In this document: positions 33,840 through 44,715 of the stretch, piece by piece | How the letters are laid out: each line of letters opens with the position of its first letter | How positions within the stretch are numbered: the first letter of the stretch is position 1 | NCBI GenBank assembly: GCA_907164885.2 | Contig: OU015493.1 | Coordinates: forward strand, 219,997,781 to 220,061,780 | DNA: 64,000 nt | Direction of reading: 5' to 3' | From: Dolomedes plantarius | Lineage: Eukaryota; Arthropoda; Arachnida; Araneae; Dolomedidae | Program-made: the position numbers and the translations under genes | Notes under the pieces: model-generated | What the model was told of the DNA's origin: nothing | Seen by the model: the letters and a program-made list of their open reading frames with translations, nothing else | Databases searched by the model: none

Positions 33840-34884
33840 TTTGCTTGTTTCTCATTTAGGCATAGATTGATATATCTGTGCCTAAATGAGTAAAGTATTT
33901 ATATCATACAGCAATTTTTCATTTTTTGCAAGTTTAAAATTTTATAATATCTCCAATTATATGTTACAATTCATATACAAAATGATTGGAGAATGAAAGG
34001 AAAACACAGTTGTGGAGCCATAAATAACATGGACAGCCCAATTTATCCAAAGCTTTATTTATTCATTAGGAACACAATGATTTACAGAAGTGGTCATCAG
34101 ACTTTGACAGAAGAGGGAAAGCGAAAGAACCTCTTGCCAGTATAATCAGTTCCCTTTGAGGGCTCTAGACTGGAGTAGTAGAACTGTCTGCAACAATCGC
34201 TCTGTGGAACTTGATACAAACATAGATTACGAAGATAACTATCAAAATGGCCACAGAGTAAATTAAAAAGAGATGGAATTGGACAAGCCCAGTCATCTTG
34301 CTCAAGAGCTTTCCCTTCGATTATAAATATGCTGTCCTTAGCAAAGTTTACCGTTACCACGAATGTTCACCGTCAAAACGAGAAACTGTCTCTATCCTCG
34401 TAGCTCATAGACCGTGCTGGAAGTATTCACTTCGCAATAAACTTGATAGATCTTCTGTTGAAAGGGGAAATGGGCTTATGTCAAGATGTGCAGGTTCAAA
34501 AGGTGGCGGCGTTTGGGAATCTACCAATCATCATCTTCATTTAAGCCATTGCTACGATGACGTTGACGTCAAATCTCAAAGAAAGAATCTACAAAGATAC
34601 CAAGAAAACTGTAAGTCTTCATGATTAGAAATTTTTATACTCTCTGCAGCTACTATCAAAAGCAGAGTAGTGAAACACTCTTCTTAGAACATTCAAAGTA
34701 CTTTCAGGTATTATTTAAATACTGTTTCTCTAGAGGAACTAATTGAAAACTTACGTCGGTATAAATTGCAAATGACAATGGATTTTGAGCCATTTTTCTT
34801 TGCATGGGTAACTTAAAACACTACAGCATTTGAGATAAACAGTATATTATCTTGCGAATGCTCTGTTCCCTACAGAAAGTTATT
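33840..34884. other. Unrecognised DNA with open but unidentified frames
   Basis: Both strands have frames of about 90-110 codons across 34097-34624, neither starting at ATG and neither resembling a family I know. A perfect GTAAGT follows AAAACT at about 34611. It may be an old element or exon remnant. Confidence 0.3.
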
Positions 34885-34888
34885 ATCT

Positions 34889-35164
34889 TGTAGCGAGCGC
34901 CGAATATTCACTGCAGCGCAGTCGACTGACGTCTGCGTTTTTCTCCGGCTCCATCCAGAGCGTGGAGGAATGTAGCGCCGCTCGGGAGAAGAGCATGTAT
35001 ATAAGAAGCTGGCTCGCCGCCATGAGAGCTAGCGAGGCGTTTGCTTGTTGTAGTGTTGTTACCCACTTGGGAAATTTAATTGTTTTAAATAATGTTTTTA
35101 ATAAAGTTAAGTTGAAGTTTTACTTGCATCATTTACTCCGTACAGCATGCACGACCTCGTTAAA
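34889..35164 (+). repeat. 5' LTR of the Gypsy element
   Basis: Starts TGTAGCGAGCGCC and ends CTCGTTAAA. It contains a TATA-like tatataagaagc at about 34998 and an AATAAAG at about 35099, so it should supply promoter and poly(A) signal. It differs from the 3' LTR only near cagagcg/caatggcg and by one further substitution. Confidence 0.95.
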
Positions 35165-35165
35165 A

Positions 35166-35180
35166 TGGTGACCTTCGGAC
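35166..35180 (+). promoter_or_regulatory. Primer binding site (tRNA-Trp type, partial)
   Basis: TGGTGACC, one base after the 5' LTR, matches the complement of the tRNA-Trp acceptor end; the next bases (TTCGGAC) match less well. Confidence 0.6.
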
Positions 35181-35241
35181 TTAGCATGAATTTTTTTTGA
35201 AACTTTGCTTAAATTTAAACAGCTGGAAGTGAGACTCAAAT

Positions 35242-36036
35242 ATGCAGGACGAGACGGAAAGAGTGGCGGCAGTGAGAATTCCACCGTAGAATGCTATGGA
35301 CCCAGGGTTATGGTTTCATATGGTACAAGCTACTTTTGAGCTTGCAGTTCCGAAGTCTATTACGCAGTCCCGAACGAAATTCAACTACGTAGCGACTAAC
35401 TTACCCCCCGAAGTAGCAGCTATGGTGCGATATGTGATTGTCAAGCCAACTGATAAGCCTCTTGAAACGCTGATGGAAAGCATAATTTCACGTTGCGGTG
35501 AAACCAAAACGCAAGAAATTCGTCGTTTGTTATCAAGGGAACAGCTTGGAGATAGGAAGCCGAGTGAACTACTTCGCGTGATGCAACGACGTGCTGAAAA
35601 TAATAACGTGAAAGACGGTCTCCTGTTAGAACTTTTTATGCAACAAATGCCAATCAATATACAGACTGTTCTGGCATCTATTTTGCCGGTGTCCCTGGAG
35701 AAGGCTGCTGCGGTTGCCGACCGAATATTAGAGGTAACTCAGCCACAAGTAAATGCCGTTTCTGGTGTCTCAAGTTCAGCTGCAAGTGATACAAATGTTG
35801 ACGCTTTACTCAAAGAAATAAAAGAGCTCCGACGAGAAGTAAACTCCTTTAGCCACCGTTCCAGAAGGTTTTCTCGGAATCGCTGTAGTCAGTCAAGAAC
35901 TCGCCCGAAAGACAGATATCGATCGCCTTCGGTTATACCGAAAGAGTGGTGTTGGTACCGCTGGAAGTTTGGATCCGACGCAAAAAGGTGCACACCCCCA
36001 TGTTCCTTTCAGGGAAACATCGAAACGCGGGAGTAG
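35242..36036 (+). pseudogene. Gypsy gag with early stop
   Basis: ATG at 35242 gives MQDETERVAAVRIPP and then TAG at 35287-35289. The frame continues from there to 36036, so one nonsense codon separates the usual 'VRIPPFW' start from the rest. The capsid part includes REQLGDRKPSELLRVMQ, the conserved 'LGDRKPSxFLR' segment. An arginine/serine-rich stretch precedes the zinc finger CWYRWKFGSDAKRCTPPC, in which the usual histidine after CWY is arginine. Gag would package the RNA. The stop and the lost histidine make it non-functional. Confidence 0.88.
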
Positions 36037-37082
36037 TGGCGACATGCTCCTTGCCGAAAACGTCTCGTCGCTTTTTTATGCGTGACCATAACACTGGAGC
36101 ATTGTTCCTAATCGACACGGGATTGGATGCCTGTCTAGTAAAAGCATCCAAGGCTGAGAGAAGGCTGCCAGTTCATCAGGTATTTCAAGCCGCTAACGGC
36201 ACTAAAATTAGTGTTTATGGTCTGAAAACTGTAAATCTGAGTTTGGGTCTAAGGAGAGTTTTTTCATTTCCTTTTTCTGTATGCGATGTTTCTTGTAATA
36301 TAATTGGTGCTGATTTTTTACATTATTTTAATCTGCAACCTGATTTAAGAAATGAGCGTCTAACTGATTCATATACAAACTTAAAATGTCATGGTGTTCT
36401 GGGTATTTCTGAATGTTTTTCGGTAAAATTATTTAACGATAACTCCATTTTTCACAAATTATTATCTGAATTTCCTTCCATAACGAAATTATCAGATTTA
36501 AATAAACCTGTAAAGCATAATACTTTACATTATATAGAAACAAAAGGACCACCTGTCGTTTGTAAGCCACGGAGATTAGCGCCTGACCGTTTAAAAATTG
36601 TTAAATCCGAAATTCAAAACATGCTAAATTTAGGTCACATAAGACCTTCGAAAAGTAATTACGCTTCACCTTTGCACCTTGTGCTAAAGAAAGGTTCCAC
36701 TGAATGGCGACCTGTTGGTGATTTCAGATTATTAAATGCTCAAACTGTTAAGGATAAATATCCAATACCAAACATTTCAGATTTTACTTCAGAATTGCAC
36801 GGCACAAAAATTTTCAGTCATATCGACTTAGTTAAAGCTTATCATCAGATACCAATAAATCCTGCAGATATTCATAAAACAGCTATATGTTGCCCATTGG
36901 GTAATTTTGAAAGTACTTGCATGCAATTTGGCTTATGTAATGCCAGTGCGACCATTCAGAGGTTTATAGATGAAGTCACATGGGATCTCCATGGTGTGTT
37001 TGCTTTTGTTGATGATATTCTTATAGCTTCAAAAGATATGGATGAGCATTATGACCATTTAAAATTTTATTCGCTAAATTAG
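35946..37082 (+). pseudogene. Gypsy pol: protease and RT palm
   Basis: This frame is -1 relative to gag and overlaps its end. The aspartic protease site FLIDTGLDACLV keeps DTG but has Leu where DTGA is expected. RT motifs follow: VCKPRRLAPDRLKIVK, YASPLHLVLKKG, WRPVGDFRLLNAQTV, FSHIDLVKAYHQIPI (catalytic Asp), QFGLCNASATIQRFIDEV and FAFVDDILIAS (catalytic VDD). It ends with a frameshift near 37070; the sequence continues in another frame with LDEYGLCINVSKC. Confidence 0.92.
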
Positions 37083-37387
37083 ATGAATATGGTCTGTGTA
37101 TTAATGTGTCTAAATGTAAATTTGGTGTATCATCTCTTGATTTTTTGGGATTTGAATTATCTGAGCACGGTTTAAAACCTCTATCTGATAGAGTAAAAGC
37201 TATTCAGGATTTCCCTCGACCTGACACAGTAACTAAACTTAAAAGGTTTTTGGGTATGTTTAATTTTTATAGGCGATTTGTTCCTAAAGCTGCCGAGATT
37301 TTAGCCCCTTTAAACCAGTTACTTGAAGGCCGAGTGAGCAAAAAAAAAAATCAACAAGAGACTCAAAAAAGTCAGAAATTCCGTTAG
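37083..37387 (+). pseudogene. Gypsy pol: RT thumb segment
   Basis: Continues RT with VSKCKFGVSSLDFLGFELSE, then LKRFLGMFNFYRRFVPKAAE. It ends at a frameshift in an A10 homopolymer near 37340. Confidence 0.88.
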
Positions 37388-38163
37388 AATGGAGTAATTT
37401 GGCTGCCGAGGCATTTTCTGCTGCAAAAAAAGCACTTGCCGAAGCAACTTTGCTTAAGCACCCGATTCCAGGTGCACAGCTAAGTCTTTGGACCGATGCA
37501 TCAGATGTAGTTATAAGGAGTACCCTAATGCAGTTTTCAAATAACACATGGGAACCCATCGCATTTCTTTCAATGAAATTAAGTAAAAGACAAAAGAATT
37601 GATCCGTCTATGATCGTGAATTGTTGGCCATATATACATCAGTTAAAAAGTTTAGACATTTGCTTGAGGGAAGAGAATTTTGTGTATTTACCGATCAAAA
37701 ACCTCTTAATTTTGCTTTTAAGCAAAAAGCAGAAAATTGTTCTCCACGTCAATTACGACATCTGGACTTTATTTCTCAATTTACTACAGATATAAGGTAC
37801 GTTAAGGGTGAAATGAATGTGGTGCCAGATACGTTATCTCGAATCGAGATAGATGCAGTTTCAAAATTACCCCCAGTGGGTTATAAGCAGTTGGCTGAAG
37901 AACAACTTCAGGATAAAGAATTTCAGGAAATAATCAAATCAGATTTCCCACTGCAACTTAAAAAACATTACTTTCCACTGGAAGACATTGATTTGTACTG
38001 CGACACACCACCATTGGTCATCCTAGACCATTTATTTCCAAATCTTTTAGGAAATCAGTTTTTGAAAATTTTCATTTTTTTCTCACCCTGGTATTTCCGC
38101 CACAACCAAGCTGATATGCAATCGTTTTGTTTGGCCTGGTATGAGGAAGGATATAAAATCTAG
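37388..38163 (+). pseudogene. Gypsy pol: RNase H and start of integrase
   Basis: RNase H: LSLWTDASDVVIRSTLMQF (first Asp), a TGA at about 37600 where tryptophan is expected before SVYDRELLAIY (Glu), and FTDQKPLNFAF (Asp). Then QLRHLDFISQFTTDIRYVKG and NVVPDTLSRIE, typical of Ty3/Gypsy. The integrase zinc-binding region (HPGISATTKLICNRFVWPGM) is split by frameshifts around 38085 and 38145. Confidence 0.88.
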
Positions 38164-39166
38164 AGTTCGTGGCTGTAACGGTTGTCAGCGAGCGAAAGTT
38201 TTTAGACATAGCAAGGCTCCGCTTGGCACATTTGCTCAGCCAGACGCTCGTTTTTCTCATATCCACTTGGATTATATAGGACCGCTACCCTTATCCAAAG
38301 GAAAGAGATTTTGTATGACAATTATAGATCGATTCACAAGATGGCCTGAGTGATTCCCACCACTGACATGACAGCTGAAACTACTGCAAGTGCTCTTTTG
38401 CACAGTTGTATTAGCAGATTTGGTTCGCCTGTCACTATAACGACTGATCAAGGTAGATGCTTCGAATTCTCTCTTTTTAGCAAGCTAACGAATATGTTGG
38501 GATCGCATAGAATTCGTTCTGCAGCATACCATCCGCAATCAAATAGCATGATAGAGCGATTTCATAGGCACCTTAAAGGAGCGCTCAAAGCTCACGAAAA
38601 TCCAAAATGGACGGAGATTTTGCCGATTGTTTTGCTTGGTTTGCGAACGGCATAAGGATGATCTTAATGCATCTACCTCTCAACTGGTATATGGTACTAA
38701 TTTGAGATTGCCTTTCGATCTATTATCAGATGAAAATTATAAAAAACCGATAACTGCAAATTATGTATAGGATTTAATTGAAATGATGAGGAAGTTGAAT
38801 CCAATAGCCACCCCCTCTCATGGAAATAGCAAAATATACATTAATCCAACATTAAAATCGTGTACACATGTTTTCTTAAGAGTAGACAGAATTGTTCCTC
38901 CTTTAACACCACCCTATACAGGACCTCATCCTGTACTAAAACGAAATGACAAAAATTTTATTCTGGATATAAATGGTAAAAAAACTGCAGTAACTCTTGA
39001 TAGACTTAAGCCAGCATATAAACGCAACCCTGATTTAAAGCAATTAGAGGTTAATGGAGATCAGTCAGTCATTCCAATCTCAGAGGGTAAGAGTAATTCT
39101 AAATCAGGTGCGAAAGCTAGTCGACGTGTTCATTTTTCTAAACAGTTAGTGCAATATATCACATAA
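38105..39166 (+). pseudogene. Gypsy pol: integrase
   Basis: Pieces read RGCNGCQRAKV (zinc-finger cysteines), FSHIHLDYIGPLP (first catalytic Asp), ITTDQGRCFE (second Asp) and HPQSNSMIERFHRHLK (Glu). A one-base loss at about 38350 separates TRWPE from IPTTDM. After a break near 38653, the C-terminal GPF/Y-like module reads PPYTGPHPVLKRNDKNFILD and VTLDRLKPAY, ending at 39166. It would insert the cDNA if repaired, but no frame spans the domain. Confidence 0.88.
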
Positions 39167-39357
39167 ATGAGTTTTATGTAATACTTGTGTTCTGATTTCT
39201 AAGTATTTGTGTGGTTTTTCGTATATAGAACATGTAATTGTATGTGCAGGTTGTATTGCTTAATTTTCAATCTAGATGTATTATATGAATGTAATGGTAA
39301 TGTATTTTAAGTGGTATGTCTAAAAGTTTCGCTTCCTTCGTCACTGGGGGGATAGTT

Positions 39358-39634
39358 TGTAGCGAGCGCCGAATATTCACTGCAGCGCAGTCGACTGACG
39401 TCTGCGTTTTTCTCCGGCTCCATCCAATGGCGTGGAGGAATGTAGCGCCGCTCGGGAGAAGAGCATGTATATAAGAAGCTGGCTCGCCGCCATGAGAGCT
39501 AGCGAGGCGTTTGCCTGTTGTAGTGTTGTTACCCACTTGGGAAATTTAATTGTTTTAAATAATGTTTTTAATAAAGTTAAGTTGAAGTTTTACTTGCATC
39601 ATTTACTCCGTACAGCATGCACGACCTCGTTAAA
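39358..39634 (+). repeat. 3' LTR of the Gypsy element
   Basis: 277 bp, nearly identical to the 5' LTR, preceded by a purine tract (ctggggggatag) and followed by the ATCT target duplication. Confidence 0.95.
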
Positions 39635-39762
39635 ATCTTCATACGCCAATTTATAAAATGATAATATAATTTATCAGTTATAATGTTCTGCAGAAATGTC
39701 AAATTGGCACTCAATTTTTACACTTGAAAATATATTTTAATGTAACAGCTCAATTTTTTATA

Positions 39763-40300
39763 CACTGCTGGCCACTGTAAATGCAACACCCTGAAGGAAA
39801 CATGCAAATAACATGAAATTTTCAACATGCAATAGCGGAGGTGAGATATGCAAATGATTAGAATTTCAGCGCAGACGCACAGCACGCGTGCCTGTGGCGC
39901 CACTTCAAAGAGCTATTTAAGGCTTGGAGATTTCGACGATTTCAAGTTCGGCAATTGTGTTTTTCTAGTGGTTTTTTAAAAAAAACGATCAATTATGCCT
40001 CGTCGAAAACAGCGATCATCTTTTGATCAAGTATCCGAGTTCGACAGAGGAAGGATAGTGGCCTACCGAGATTGTGGATTATCTTTCAGGGAAATCGGTA
40101 GTCGTGTTGGACGAAACCAAACAACTGTAATGCGAATATGTGATCGTTGGATGCAGGAGGGTACGACGGACCGGCGTGTTCGATCGAATCCACCTCAGCG
40201 CACCACTTCACGTATTGACAGGCAAATTGTGCGCATAGCAGTGACGGATCGCTCAGTCACATCACGAACCATAGCACAGCACATGCAGTCTGTAACGCAC
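39763..40300 (+). mobile_element. 5' half of a Tc1-like transposon
   Basis: After TA (39761-39762) comes the terminal sequence CACTGCTGGCCACTGTAAAT, then ATG at 39995. The transposase N-terminus (MPRRKQRSSFDQVSEFDRGR) and its HTH (FREIGSRVGRNQTTVMRICD) are intact, with RVRSNPPQRTTSRIDRQIV as the linker. At about 40300, within SVTH, similarity stops and a minus-strand mariner-like element begins. The catalytic domain and right TIR are missing. Confidence 0.88.
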
Positions 40301-40310
40301 ACCGAGCATT

Positions 40311-40754
40311 TTAATGATTTTGCAACTGTCCTTTGACTAGGGGTTTTTCTTTTAACATTAAACAACGTACCTTTGCAATAGTCGTATATGTCCGTTTTTT
40401 CCTTGGATACTTGTTTGGAATTTTTGTCCCACTTGAGGCTCCAATTTGACGTTTTTTTTTCCCTTTCTGGTTGACGATATTTCCTATCGACGCTTTAGAT
40501 ATCACAAAACCATGACTCTCACATCGTTTTTGGATAACGGAGTATGCATATTTATCTTCGGAATCAGCATAAATGTAGCCTTCGAACCACTGCTTTGTTA
40601 AAAATGCCATTTTGAATAAAAACAAAACTTTCAATCCGCAGACGATAATTTTGACTTTTAAAAACATAGTACAATTGCAATTATTTCTTTTGCAGCAAAC
40701 GATTTTTTATTACCGCTTACCAAAATCGTCTAAAAGATGTGCGAACAGCCTCTG
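40311..40754 (-). mobile_element. 5' half of a mariner-like (IS630/Tc1-superfamily) transposon
   Basis: On the minus strand, after TA near 40755, the end CAGAGGCTGTTCGCACATCT is followed by ATG at 40608-40610. The protein reads MAFLTKQWFEGYIYADSEDK, then VIQKRCESHGFVISKASIG, a helix-turn-helix, and a basic PRKKRTYTTIAKVR segment. It is cut at about 40311 by the Tc1 fragment in the opposite orientation. Only the DNA-binding part remains. Confidence 0.65.
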
Positions 40755-40775
40755 TATATTATATATATATATATT

Positions 40776-40920
40776 ACGCTATTCCAAGAATGAGTGGGAA
40801 TCGAAACGGCCAGCGCTCGTGCGGAGATTTGAACCAGGTACCTCTCGCTCCGTAGTGCGATAGTCCAATACTCCGTAGTCCGATGCTTTAACCATTCAGC
40901 CACAGATTCCTTGCGGAAAA
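40776..40920 (-). repeat. tRNA-derived SINE
   Basis: The minus strand reads ggaatctgtggctgaatggt taaagcatcgg, a good A-box and D-arm, and later ctggttcaaatctcc, a good B-box. The distance allows a long variable arm, as in tRNA-Leu or tRNA-Ser. The 3' side runs into a (TA)n tract at 40755-40775. Anticodon stem pairing is poor, so it is a retroposed derivative rather than a functional tRNA gene. Confidence 0.65.
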
Positions 40921-41169
40921 GGTCTTATTAAGGAGCCATAACGTGTTTTCGTTTCGTGACGATTCCTGCAAGTTTACTGTAAGCCGCGTAAAAGAACTTC
41001 GTTCCAAAAATTGTATTTTTAATTAAAATAATTCAAGCTTAAAGTGGTTAGTTCAATATAATTTATCTTCAATTATATTTGTTTCACGCTTCACAAAACT
41101 GATTATTTTAGATCTCATTAAGTAAAAGCTTAACATTTCAAATTTGGACCTTTTGAAAAGAGGGTTACA

Positions 41170-41900
41170 AATATAGAATACTGTACTGTTAGTTTATTGA
41201 ATAAATATTTTGAGTATTTAAAACTACCTATTGTTGTTCACAATAATTCAAAATGTCTACCAATTAAATATTATGGAGGGACTACACTTCTTTTTAATTA
41301 TCAAAAACCGTTAAGAAATTTAATCTGTAACTATAATTTTTACAGCCATAACTTTCGATATCACAATATTTCTAATATTTCGGTATATTTCGGTATATTT
41401 CGGTTTCTAATATTTCGGTAATATTTCTAATACTGATTGCTTTTGCCAACCTGAGGACTTTAAGGACTTTTTTGATCCGACTACGGTAGACATTGTAACT
41501 GGGGATTTAAATATTGTTAAGGATCCTAGATTAAAAGAACTTTTTTAAAAGGGCTCAAAATTCAGGGTAAGAATTAAAGTTAAGCAAATTATTAGTTCCA
41601 TTAGTGAAGATATAGATTATTTCATTGTAAAGTTAGCCAGAAAAAACAACTGGCCTATCGAAGGTTTCCAGACGTGGAAGGTTAACAAGCAATTAAAAAA
41701 AAATTACTAAGAGCATAAAAATAAGGGAAGCATGCAAGTCTATTTTCTAAATGAAGGTCTACATAATAAAATTAAAGAGGTAAAAATAAGTTGATAAGGC
41801 AGCCAATATCTTTTATATGTAAACAGTTCTTTAAGCAAATAATAACTGAGGAATTCAGTTCTAATAATACCTATAAGAAATGAACTTACCCAAGAAATGG
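41170..41900 (+). pseudogene. YIDD reverse transcriptase, family R1 copy 2 (N-terminal part)
   Basis: Plus-strand frames read LKLPIVVHNNSKCLPIKY, KPLRNLICNYNFYSHNF, DIVTGDLNIVKDPRLKELF, KGSKFRVRIKVKQIISSI, ARKNNWPIEGFQTWKV and a weak DKAAN segment, the same order as the copy at 29935-31560. A small tandem duplication (atttcggtat) disrupts the frame at 41380-41425. The catalytic core is absent; the copy stops just before the MITE at 41942. Confidence 0.72.
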
Positions 41901-41941
41901 GTAATAATAGTAAATACTAAGAATATTTTATGTGTTTGACA

Positions 41942-42413
41942 CAGTGTACTCTGGATTATCCGTGTGTGGATTATCCGTGCAGAAAAAATCTGAAACATTT
42001 ATCCAAAATAATACCTACTTAATTTATTAAAATACTGCATGCAAATTTCTTCCGACATGCATATACAAAAAACAAGATTTTAAAATATCAGTTTTCTATG
42101 TATTGAGAAGATTTTTATTTGATAAAGGATGCGTTAATGCACTGAATCAATACTTTGTGGATTACCCGAGATTTTGAATTCAGTGATTTTATGTAATGTT
42201 AGGAAAATTCGTAGTGAGAACATATCAAAGATTCGGTAAAACAAGAAGAAAAAAATTACCGATTGCATGCGAAAATTAAATTAATAAAATAGAGAAACAA
42301 GTGTAGCATTACATTTTGAAAATGCAATAAAATTTGGCAGAAATCCAATTATCCATAATTTTCGATAATTCGTGCAATCCATCCCATTAACCGGGATAAT
42401 CCGAAGCACACTG
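41942..42413. mobile_element. Tigger/pogo-like MITE
   Basis: The left end CAGTGTACTCTGGATTATCC and the right end, which in reverse complement reads CAGTGTGCTTCGGATTATCC, form about 23-bp TIRs with four mismatches. The right end is followed by TA. At 472 bp without an ORF this is a non-autonomous derivative. 'GGATTATCCGNG' termini are characteristic of pogo/Tigger elements. Confidence 0.8.
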
Positions 42414-43406
42414 TATTTATATCTGTGTAACCGGTAGATAGACCGGTGTAATCTATCTCGGGCGTTTAAATTTTTAATGTTTGTTGTCTAATAAAGAACT
42501 TCAGTTTGTACCTTTTTTGTTTAATGCATAAACCTCCCTCGTATGAAAACTACTCAAACTGTAATCATAAGGCGATGTTGACATTTGCGAATATAGATAA
42601 ATTTCTTAAATAAAAAATGGGTAAAATTGCGCAAATTGGTGCTCCCACATATGTTTTTAAGTGTAACAGTCATAACCTGTACTAATCGATGTAATGCTGT
42701 TCGATGGGTAATGCAAAGGGAGTGGCGTACGTCACCTTAGAAACATCAAATAAACAACCAATGATAAATAATACATTTTTTTAAATGACCAAATAAATAG
42801 TTTTGTTCATTTTCTTAAAGATAATGTGGTTTCTAAATAAATTTTTAAAAAAATCTAAAACAGTTAAAAATTTTGTTTTAATTTTGGAGTTTTTAACCAC
42901 TAATACGAACTCTTCGATAAACTGTTCCACATTGAAACTTGCAATTGCAACGCTTTCCCTCGTGAACTGAGTTGATTCAACTAGGCGACTGGTGTGAAGG
43001 ACGAATATCGAGTAGTGTCTTTTGTGTTGAGTCAACTTGTGGGGATGAGAACGTTAGCGGTACTTGTGCCTGCTGGCAAACTGCCTGGGCGGACGAATTG
43101 ACTGCGTGTGAAGGGGTGCGGGCGGTTCCCAACCATTTGTTATCTCGCTAAATTCCTTAACACCCGTCCGTTAAAGTTGAATCAAGTAACCGCCTTGTCT
43201 GAAAGAGTCCTTATACTTATGAGAGATACCTTCTTCCGTGTCAAGACCCTCTCAAACTAGTAATGTTTATGACGATTTGAAGATATCCGAGCAAGAAACA
43301 GAAGGATGAATAGTAGTTCAATGTGAAGCGTCGTTTCAATACGTTTCAGAGCTTTTTAAGTTTCTTCTAAAATAACCATTTTTTCGATATATTTCGATGT
43401 TACAAG
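42414..43406. other. No gene recognised
   Basis: A GC-richer patch at 43040-43260 stands out but has no family signature and no long frame. Confidence 0.4.
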
Positions 43407-43996
43407 CAAAAATTTTTAATCTATTTGTGAAAGAAATTTTAGTCGCTGTCGAGTCATTAAGGTATCCGACTACGTTGCGAGACATTTTTTATTTTATATT
43501 TTTTATTTTTTACTTTACTTTACTTGTAAAATTTTTGTTTTGTTTTTCGAGGCAATACAGCAACAAAATAGGAAAATGATGATATAATGGTCCATAACTA
43601 TATATATTTTTACAAGATTTAGGACTTCAGTCGAAACTTAGGAAACTTTCACATATAAAGCTCTAGCTCTAAAAATAACTCATTCATTTAACATTAATTT
43701 CTTTTTATCACGTGTAAGTAAAGGCCTTCTGAATGTAGTGGACTAAAAAATTATCGATATCTTGAAATCGAAAAATAATGCAGAGCTTTATGTGCAATTA
43801 CATGTAAATTTTCAGAACTTTCTAAGGACGTTTTTTATAAAAACATCTGTAAATCAACAAATATCGTACCTAGAGCCTAATCTGTAACTTGTTCCTTACA
43901 TTCTTAGAATTAAGGAAAATATACCTGAAAATTTCATAAACATATGAGCATATTTGAGTTATGATATTGGTTGAATACATTTTTAATGAAATATAA

Positions 43997-44242
43997 CGCT
44001 CACTCCTTTCAACAACGTCATATCTCAAAAATTGGCGATTTTTAGTTATGGTTGTTTTCAGAATGCCCTGAAAGAATAGTATATCACTGCAAGATCGTTA
44101 CATCTCACCGCACAATATTTAGCCGTAGAGAGCAGAATTAAATTTATTTTCAATACATTTCAATGTACTTTTTTTCAACTTTCAAATCACTCTCCTGAAA
44201 AATCTTGTTTTAGAGATATGACGTTGTTGAAAGGAGTGAGCG
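43997..44242. repeat. Inverted repeat inside U copy 1
   Basis: Arms 43997-44030 (cgctcactcctttcaacaac...) and 44209-44242 (...gttgttgaaaggagtgagcg) pair over 34 nt with one mismatch across a loop of about 180 nt. The same arms occur in copies 2 and 3, with slight changes in the right arm. Confidence 0.92.
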
Positions 44243-44287
44243 ATATGTTCTTAGGGAAACAAAAATTTAAAGGTTTCTCTTGTAATG

Positions 44288-44475
44288 AAATTAGCGCCCT
44301 TTACACGAACGCTCTTTCCCGCATGAAACCACGATCCCGCTCGATTGAGTGCACGTGGGAAGTTGTCGGAGAGGAAGGGAAAGCTGCTTTGGAGAGTACT
44401 GCAAGTTTTCTCGCTCAATACCGTACGCTCCAAACACTCGCGAAAGAGCGTACGTGTAAAGGGATCTATTGGCAG
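44288..44475. repeat. Nested palindromic core of U copy 1
   Basis: tagcgccctttacacgaacg on the left pairs with cgtacgtgtaaaggg on the right; inside, a second pair (ttggagagtac / gtacgctccaa) forms an inner hairpin. Copies 2 (45765-45945) and 3 (50219-50397) show the same nested arms, and in copy 3 the outer arm pairs fully with gtgtaaagggcgcta. Confidence 0.85.
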
Positions 44476-44574
44476 CTGCTGTTCTTCACAGTCGACAGAG
44501 CATGTAGACTGATGTTAAGATTCAGTTTCAATGTTTTAATATGTTAAATAGTGATATCTATATATATACATATA

Positions 44575-44590
44575 CCTACACACATATATG

Positions 44591-44636
<46 letters not shown>

Positions 44637-44715
44637 ATATACTTATACATATATATGTATATATATATATGCATATACACATACATATATATGTATATAT
44701 ATGTATATATATAGA
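44575..44715. repeat. (TA)n/(TATG)n microsatellite of U copy 1
   Basis: TA tract with TATG interruptions, leading into gagagagagtggg. Confidence 0.95.

Larger units (their letters stand above)
34885..39638 (+). mobile_element. Ty3/Gypsy LTR retrotransposon, CsRn1-like
   Basis: A full-length element: a 4-bp target duplication ATCT (34885-34888 and 39635-39638), two LTRs of 276 and 277 bp, primer site, gag, pol in the order protease-RT-RNase H-integrase, and a polypurine tract. The gag zinc finger of the form CWY...C...C and a primer site starting TGGTGACC (complementary to the tRNA-Trp 3' end) both fit the CsRn1 group. The LTRs differ at about three positions, yet gag and pol have many breaks. 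Confidence 0.92.

Noticed and set aside
34962..35171. 69-codon frame, repeated at 39432
   Set aside because: It lies inside the LTRs of the Gypsy element and is present twice only because the LTRs are.
40776..40920. A functional tRNA gene (Leu/Ser type)
   Set aside because: Good A- and B-boxes, but the anticodon and acceptor stems do not pair and a simple-repeat tail follows, so it is called a SINE.
44218..44547. Similar frames of 102-109 codons in each unit U
   Set aside because: Start points and frames differ between copies and both strands are open across the palindrome; this reflects palindromic DNA, not a protein.
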